From: Desulfobacterales bacterium
GTDB lineage: Bacteria > Desulfobacterota > Desulfobacteria > Desulfobacterales > UBA11574
DNA: 14,574 nucleotides
Direction of reading: 5' to 3'
NCBI GenBank assembly: GCA_012974475.1
Contig: JAAXQD010000173.1
Location: forward strand, 1-14,574
Shown here: positions 11,658 to 14,574 of the stretch, one piece after another
Position numbering within the stretch: position 1 is the first letter of the stretch
Layout: each line of letters starts with the position of its first letter
Notes under the pieces: model-generated
Databases searched by the model: none
What the model was told of the DNA's origin: nothing
What the model saw: only the letters and a program-made list of their open reading frames with translations
Program-made: the position numbers and the translations under genes

Positions 11658-14574
11658 CTACATGTTCCGTCGATATTTACCCCCCACATCATACAATGCC
11701 TGGGTAATCTGCCCCAGCGTGCATACCTGGACGGTCTCCATAAGTTCGGCAAAGATATTATCTCCTGACAGGACGGTTTTTTGGAGACGCTCCAGCATTT
11801 TCGGGGCTTCTTTTTCATTCCGTTTCTTGAACTCAGCCAGGCGGTTGAGTTGTGATTCCTTTTCAGCTTCGGTGGCCCTCGACAGTTCAACACATTCAGA
11901 CAACTGTCCCAGGTCGGCGTCAGGATCCCGGAAGGTATTGACACCGACGATCGGTAATTCGCCGGTATGCTTCAGATTCTCATAATAGATCGATTCCTCC
12001 TGAATCTTGCTCCGCTGGTAGCCGGTTTCCATGGCTCCGAGTACGCCGCCGCGTTCGGCAATCCTGTCGAATTCTGAAAGAACCGCTTCTTCCACAAGCC
12101 GCATCAGTTCCTCCACCACAAAGCTCCCCTGGTTCATATTTTCATTCTTGGCAAGGCCCCACTCCCGGTTGATGATGAGCTGGATGGCCAGTGCACGCCG
12201 GACCGATTCATTGCTGGGCGTTGTAATGGCTTCATCGAAGGCGTTTGTGTGAAGACTGTTGCAGTTGTCATAAATCGCACAGAGCGCCTGAAGGGTTGTC
12301 CGGATGTCGTTAAACTGGATGTCCTGACTGTGCAAGGAGCGGCCGGATGTCTGCACATGATATTTCATCATCTGGGACCGGACCGACCCGCCGTATTTAT
12401 TTTGGATAGCGATGGACCATATGCGTCTCGCCACCCTTCCAATCACCGTATATTCCGGTTCCATGCCATTGGAAAAGAAGAAGGACAAATTGGGTGCAAA
12501 ACTGTCGATGGGCATGCCCCGGGACAGATAATATTCCACATAGGTAAAGCCGTTGGCCAGGGTGAGGGCCAGTTGAGTAATCGGATTGGCGCCGGCCTCG
12601 GCAATGTGGTATCCTGAAATGGAAACCGAATAGAAATTGCGAACGTCATTTCTTATAAAATATTCCTGGATATCTCCCATCATTTTCAGCGCAAATTCTA
12701 TGGAGAAGATACAGGTGTTTTGACCCTGATCCTCTTTTAAAATGTCCGCCTGAACCGTACCGCGAACATTGGACAAGGTCATGGAACGAATGTCGTTGTA
12801 TTCTTTTTCCGCAGGTTCCCTTCCTTTGTCACTTCGGAACACGTCAATCTGCTGGTCTACAGCCGTGTTTAAAAACATGGCAAGCATTATGGGTGCAGGA
12901 CCGTTGATGGTCATGGAAACCGATGTGCTGGGAGCACACAGATTAAAACCATCATATAAAACTTTGACATCGTCGAGGGTGCATACACTGACTCCCGAAG
13001 TCCCTACCTTGCCGTAAATATCGGGTCTTCGATCCGGATCGTATCCGTATAATGTTACAGAATCAAACGCCGTAGACAGACGCTTGGCTGCGTAATTTTC
13101 AGACAACAGTTTGAATCTTCGGTTGGTCCGGGCAGGATCGCCTTCTCCTGCAAACATTCGGGTCGGATCTTCGTCAACCCGTTTGATCGGAAAGACACCG
13201 GCGGTAAACGGAAACCGGCCGGGAACATTTTCTTCCCTTAACCAGGTGTAAATTTCTCCGGGATCCTTGAATTTGGGGAGAACTATCTTCGGAATTGCCG
13301 TACGCGATAACGATTGATGGTAAAGGGGGACCCTTACTTCACGGTTTCGCACATGGTAGACAAGTTCGTCTTTGGCATACGTTTCTTTGATCTCTTCCCA
13401 GTCGTCAAGCAGACGGGTCGTCTCGGGATACAGCCCGTCTTCGGCCTTTGCAATTTCCGCTTTAAGCCGATTTAAAACTTCTGATGCATCGCCTTTAAGA
13501 TGATCATTGTTTAGGGTTGCTGCAGCCTCTTTCAGGTGCCAGACTTTCCGAACAGCATCCGCTTGCGCGTGTGTCTTCCGATGATAGCTTCTGATGGTAT
13601 CCGCAATTTCAGCAAGATAACGGGTGCGTTCCGGAGGGATAATGATGGTTTTGGATGTCGAAATTCGCGTTTGGGTTCTGGGTAGATTCAAGTCAAAAAT
13701 AATACCTGTTTTTTCTGCCAGAGTATCCATAATAGCATGGTACAAAGCCGTAACTCCGTCATCATTGAATTTTGAGGCAATGGTCCCAAAGACCGGCATT
13801 TCCTCGGATGACGTGTCCCATGCCTTCCGGTTGCGCTGCACCTGTTTGCGGACGTCCCGTACCGCATCCTCACCGCCCTGCTTTTCATATTTGTTTATGA
13901 CAACAAGATCTGCAAAATCGAGCATGTCTATCTTTTCGAGCTGCGTGGCGGCGCCGAATTCGCTGGTCATTACATAGATCGACAAATCGACCAAGTCGAT
14001 AATACTTGAATCTCCCTGCCCGATACCTGCCGTTTCTGAAATCACAAGGTCAAAGCCTGCTGCCTTTACAACGTCTATGGCTTCAGGCAAGGCATGGGGA
14101 ATTTCAGTCTGTGATCGACGGGTTGCCAGGCTTCGCATGTAAACCCTTGGATTTTCGATGGCATTCATCCGAATTCTGTCCCCCAGAAGCGCACCGCCGG
14201 TTTTGCGCCGCGAAGGATCACTGCTGATAATTGCCAGTTTAATGTCCTTGAGGTCGTGGAGAATTCTCAGAATCAGTTCGTCCGTAAGAGACGATTTTCC
14301 GGCGCCACCGGTCCCGGTAATGCCGATAACCGGTGTTTTTCGTTTGCCGATTTTTTTAACAATTTCGGATCTGAGCTTGGCAAGGTGTCCGTTTTCATGG
14401 GCTTTGGCCAGTTCAACAGCGGTAATAAGGTTGGCAACCGTGTACGTGTCGTCTGAAGAAAGACCGGCAACGTTAAAATCCTTTCCCTGGGTCGTAGAAA
14501 AATCCATATGATTAACCATATGGTTAATCATCCCCTGCAGCCCCATTTTGGTGCCGTCCTCAGGAGAATATATC
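11658..14574 (-). CDS. icmF: Fused isobutyryl-CoA mutase with G-protein chaperone (IcmF), 5' end off the right edge
   Basis: Adenosylcobalamin-dependent acyl-CoA mutase of at least 971 residues. The frame is open to the right edge; before the Met at 14546 it reads IYSPEDGTK, the end of the B12-binding domain, so that Met is internal and the DxHxxG cobalamin motif lies outside the window. Counting from that Met: a MeaB-like GTPase domain about 35-290 (P-loop GTGGAGKS 78-85, ETAGIGQGD 171-179, NKYE 218-221 where many GTPases have NKxD), a linker about 300-420, then the mutase barrel with SGYHIAEAGANP (His647). Specificity positions read Phe465 (RMFAGEG) and Gln609 (DQGQNTCIF), where methylmalonyl-CoA mutases have Tyr and Arg. 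This domain order and the Phe/Gln pair identify IcmF, which interconverts isobutyryl- and n-butyryl-CoA and repairs or loads its own cofactor with GTP. First visible gene of the operon. Confidence 0.93.
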   Translation of the reverse strand, partial: IYSPEDGTKMGLQGMINHMVNHMDFSTTQGKDFNVAGLSSDDTYTVANLITAVELAKAHENGHLAKLRSEIVKKIGKRKTPVIGITGTGGAGKSSLTDELILRILHDLKDIKLAIISSDPSRRKTGGALLGDRIRMNAIENPRVYMRSLATRRSQTEIPHALPEAIDVVKAAGFDLVISETAGIGQGDSSIIDLVDLSIYVMTSEFGAATQLEKIDMLDFADLVVINKYEKQGGEDAVRDVRKQVQRNRKAWDTSSEEMPVFGTIASKFNDDGVTALYHAIMDTLAEKTGIIFDLNLPRTQTRISTSKTIIIPPERTRYLAEIADTIRSYHRKTHAQADAVRKVWHLKEAAATLNNDHLKGDASEVLNRLKAEIAKAEDGLYPETTRLLDDWEEIKETYAKDELVYHVRNREVRVPLYHQSLSRTAIPKIVLPKFKDPGEIYTWLREENVPGRFPFTAGVFPIKRVDEDPTRMFAGEGDPARTNRRFKLLSENYAAKRLSTAFDSVTLYGYDPDRRPDIYGKVGTSGVSVCTLDDVKVLYDGFNLCAPSTSVSMTINGPAPIMLAMFLNTAVDQQIDVFRSDKGREPAEKEYNDIRSMTLSNVRGTVQADILKEDQGQNTCIFSIEFALKMMGDIQEYFIRNDVRNFYSVSISGYHIAEAGANPITQLALTLANGFTYVEYYLSRGMPIDSFAPNLSFFFSNGMEPEYTVIGRVARRIWSIAIQNKYGGSVRSQMMKYHVQTSGRSLHSQDIQFNDIRTTLQALCAIYDNCNSLHTNAFDEAITTPSNESVRRALAIQLIINREWGLAKNENMNQGSFVVEELMRLVEEAVLSEFDRIAERGGVLGAMETGYQRSKIQEESIYYENLKHTGELPIVGVNTFRDPDADLGQLSECVELSRATEAEKESQLNRLAEFKKRNEKEAPKMLERLQKTVLSGDNIFAELMETVQVCTLGQITQALYDVGGKYRRNM
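14508..14531. repeat. 24-bp perfect palindrome inside icmF
   Basis: ATGATTAACCAT (14508-14519) is followed immediately by its reverse complement (14520-14531). It encodes MINHMVNH in the short linker between the B12-binding and GTPase domains, a length-tolerant part of the protein. It may be chance, a small insertion, or a DNA-binding site within the gene. Confidence 0.7.

Noticed and set aside
14544..14546. ATG at 14546 as the true start of the mutase
   Set aside because: The frame remains open to the edge and the upstream codons read IYSPEDGTK, matching the end of a B12-binding domain. The Met is internal.
11658..14574. Annotation as methylmalonyl-CoA mutase
   Set aside because: The fused GTPase domain order and the Phe/Gln specificity residues fit IcmF; methylmalonyl-CoA mutase would have Tyr and Arg there.

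Overview
The window looks like a chromosomal segment of a moderate-GC Desulfobacterota bacterium, most likely a Desulfobacteraceae/Desulfosarcinaceae-type sulfate reducer. This is inferred from the mix of acyl-CoA metabolism genes, a fused B12 mutase, an FmdB-type zinc ribbon, an orphan membrane sensor kinase and several intergenic repeat families. It rests on recognition, not on a database search. No tRNA, rRNA, CRISPR array, phage gene or transposase was seen.

Left block (1-4877, minus strand, read right to left): recN (DNA repair ATPase), a 728-residue membrane histidine kinase, an 81-residue FmdB-family zinc-ribbon protein, and an unrecognised conserved-looking protein cut by the left edge. 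A 142-bp palindromic, REPIN/MITE-like element (712-853) lies between fmdB and the kinase and touches the last base of the kinase stop codon. A long imperfect hairpin (3094-3143) separates recN from the kinase.

Central block (4878-7416, plus strand): a divergent intergenic region with candidate promoters facing both ways, then a BEM46-like alpha/beta hydrolase and a YhhN/TMEM86-type lysoplasmalogenase 14 bp apart. A 327-bp repeat-bearing spacer follows, then a tandem-ACT-domain protein with its own promoter and a strong ribosome binding site.

Right block (7499-14574, minus strand, probably one operon): a fused B12-dependent acyl-CoA mutase (icmF, 5' end off the right edge), thiolase, 3-hydroxyacyl-CoA dehydrogenase, an XRE-cupin regulator, and acyl-CoA dehydrogenase. 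The mutase carries Phe and Gln at the two substrate-specificity positions, which points to isobutyryl-CoA/n-butyryl-CoA interconversion and not to methylmalonyl-CoA. Together the enzymes form a short-chain module: isobutyryl-CoA to butyryl-CoA (mutase), to crotonyl-CoA (dehydrogenase), then hydration by a crotonase that is not in the window, oxidation to acetoacetyl-CoA, and thiolysis to two acetyl-CoA. The module could also run in reverse. The regulator inside the operon may sense an intermediate.

The spacers carry several simple-repeat families: a heptad GGTTCAR family (6611-6843 and 10207-10360), an ATTCGAT-type 14-mer (10273-10298), and a decamer AATGCCTAAA array (11585-11656). All protein-coding genes appear intact except the two cut by the window edges.
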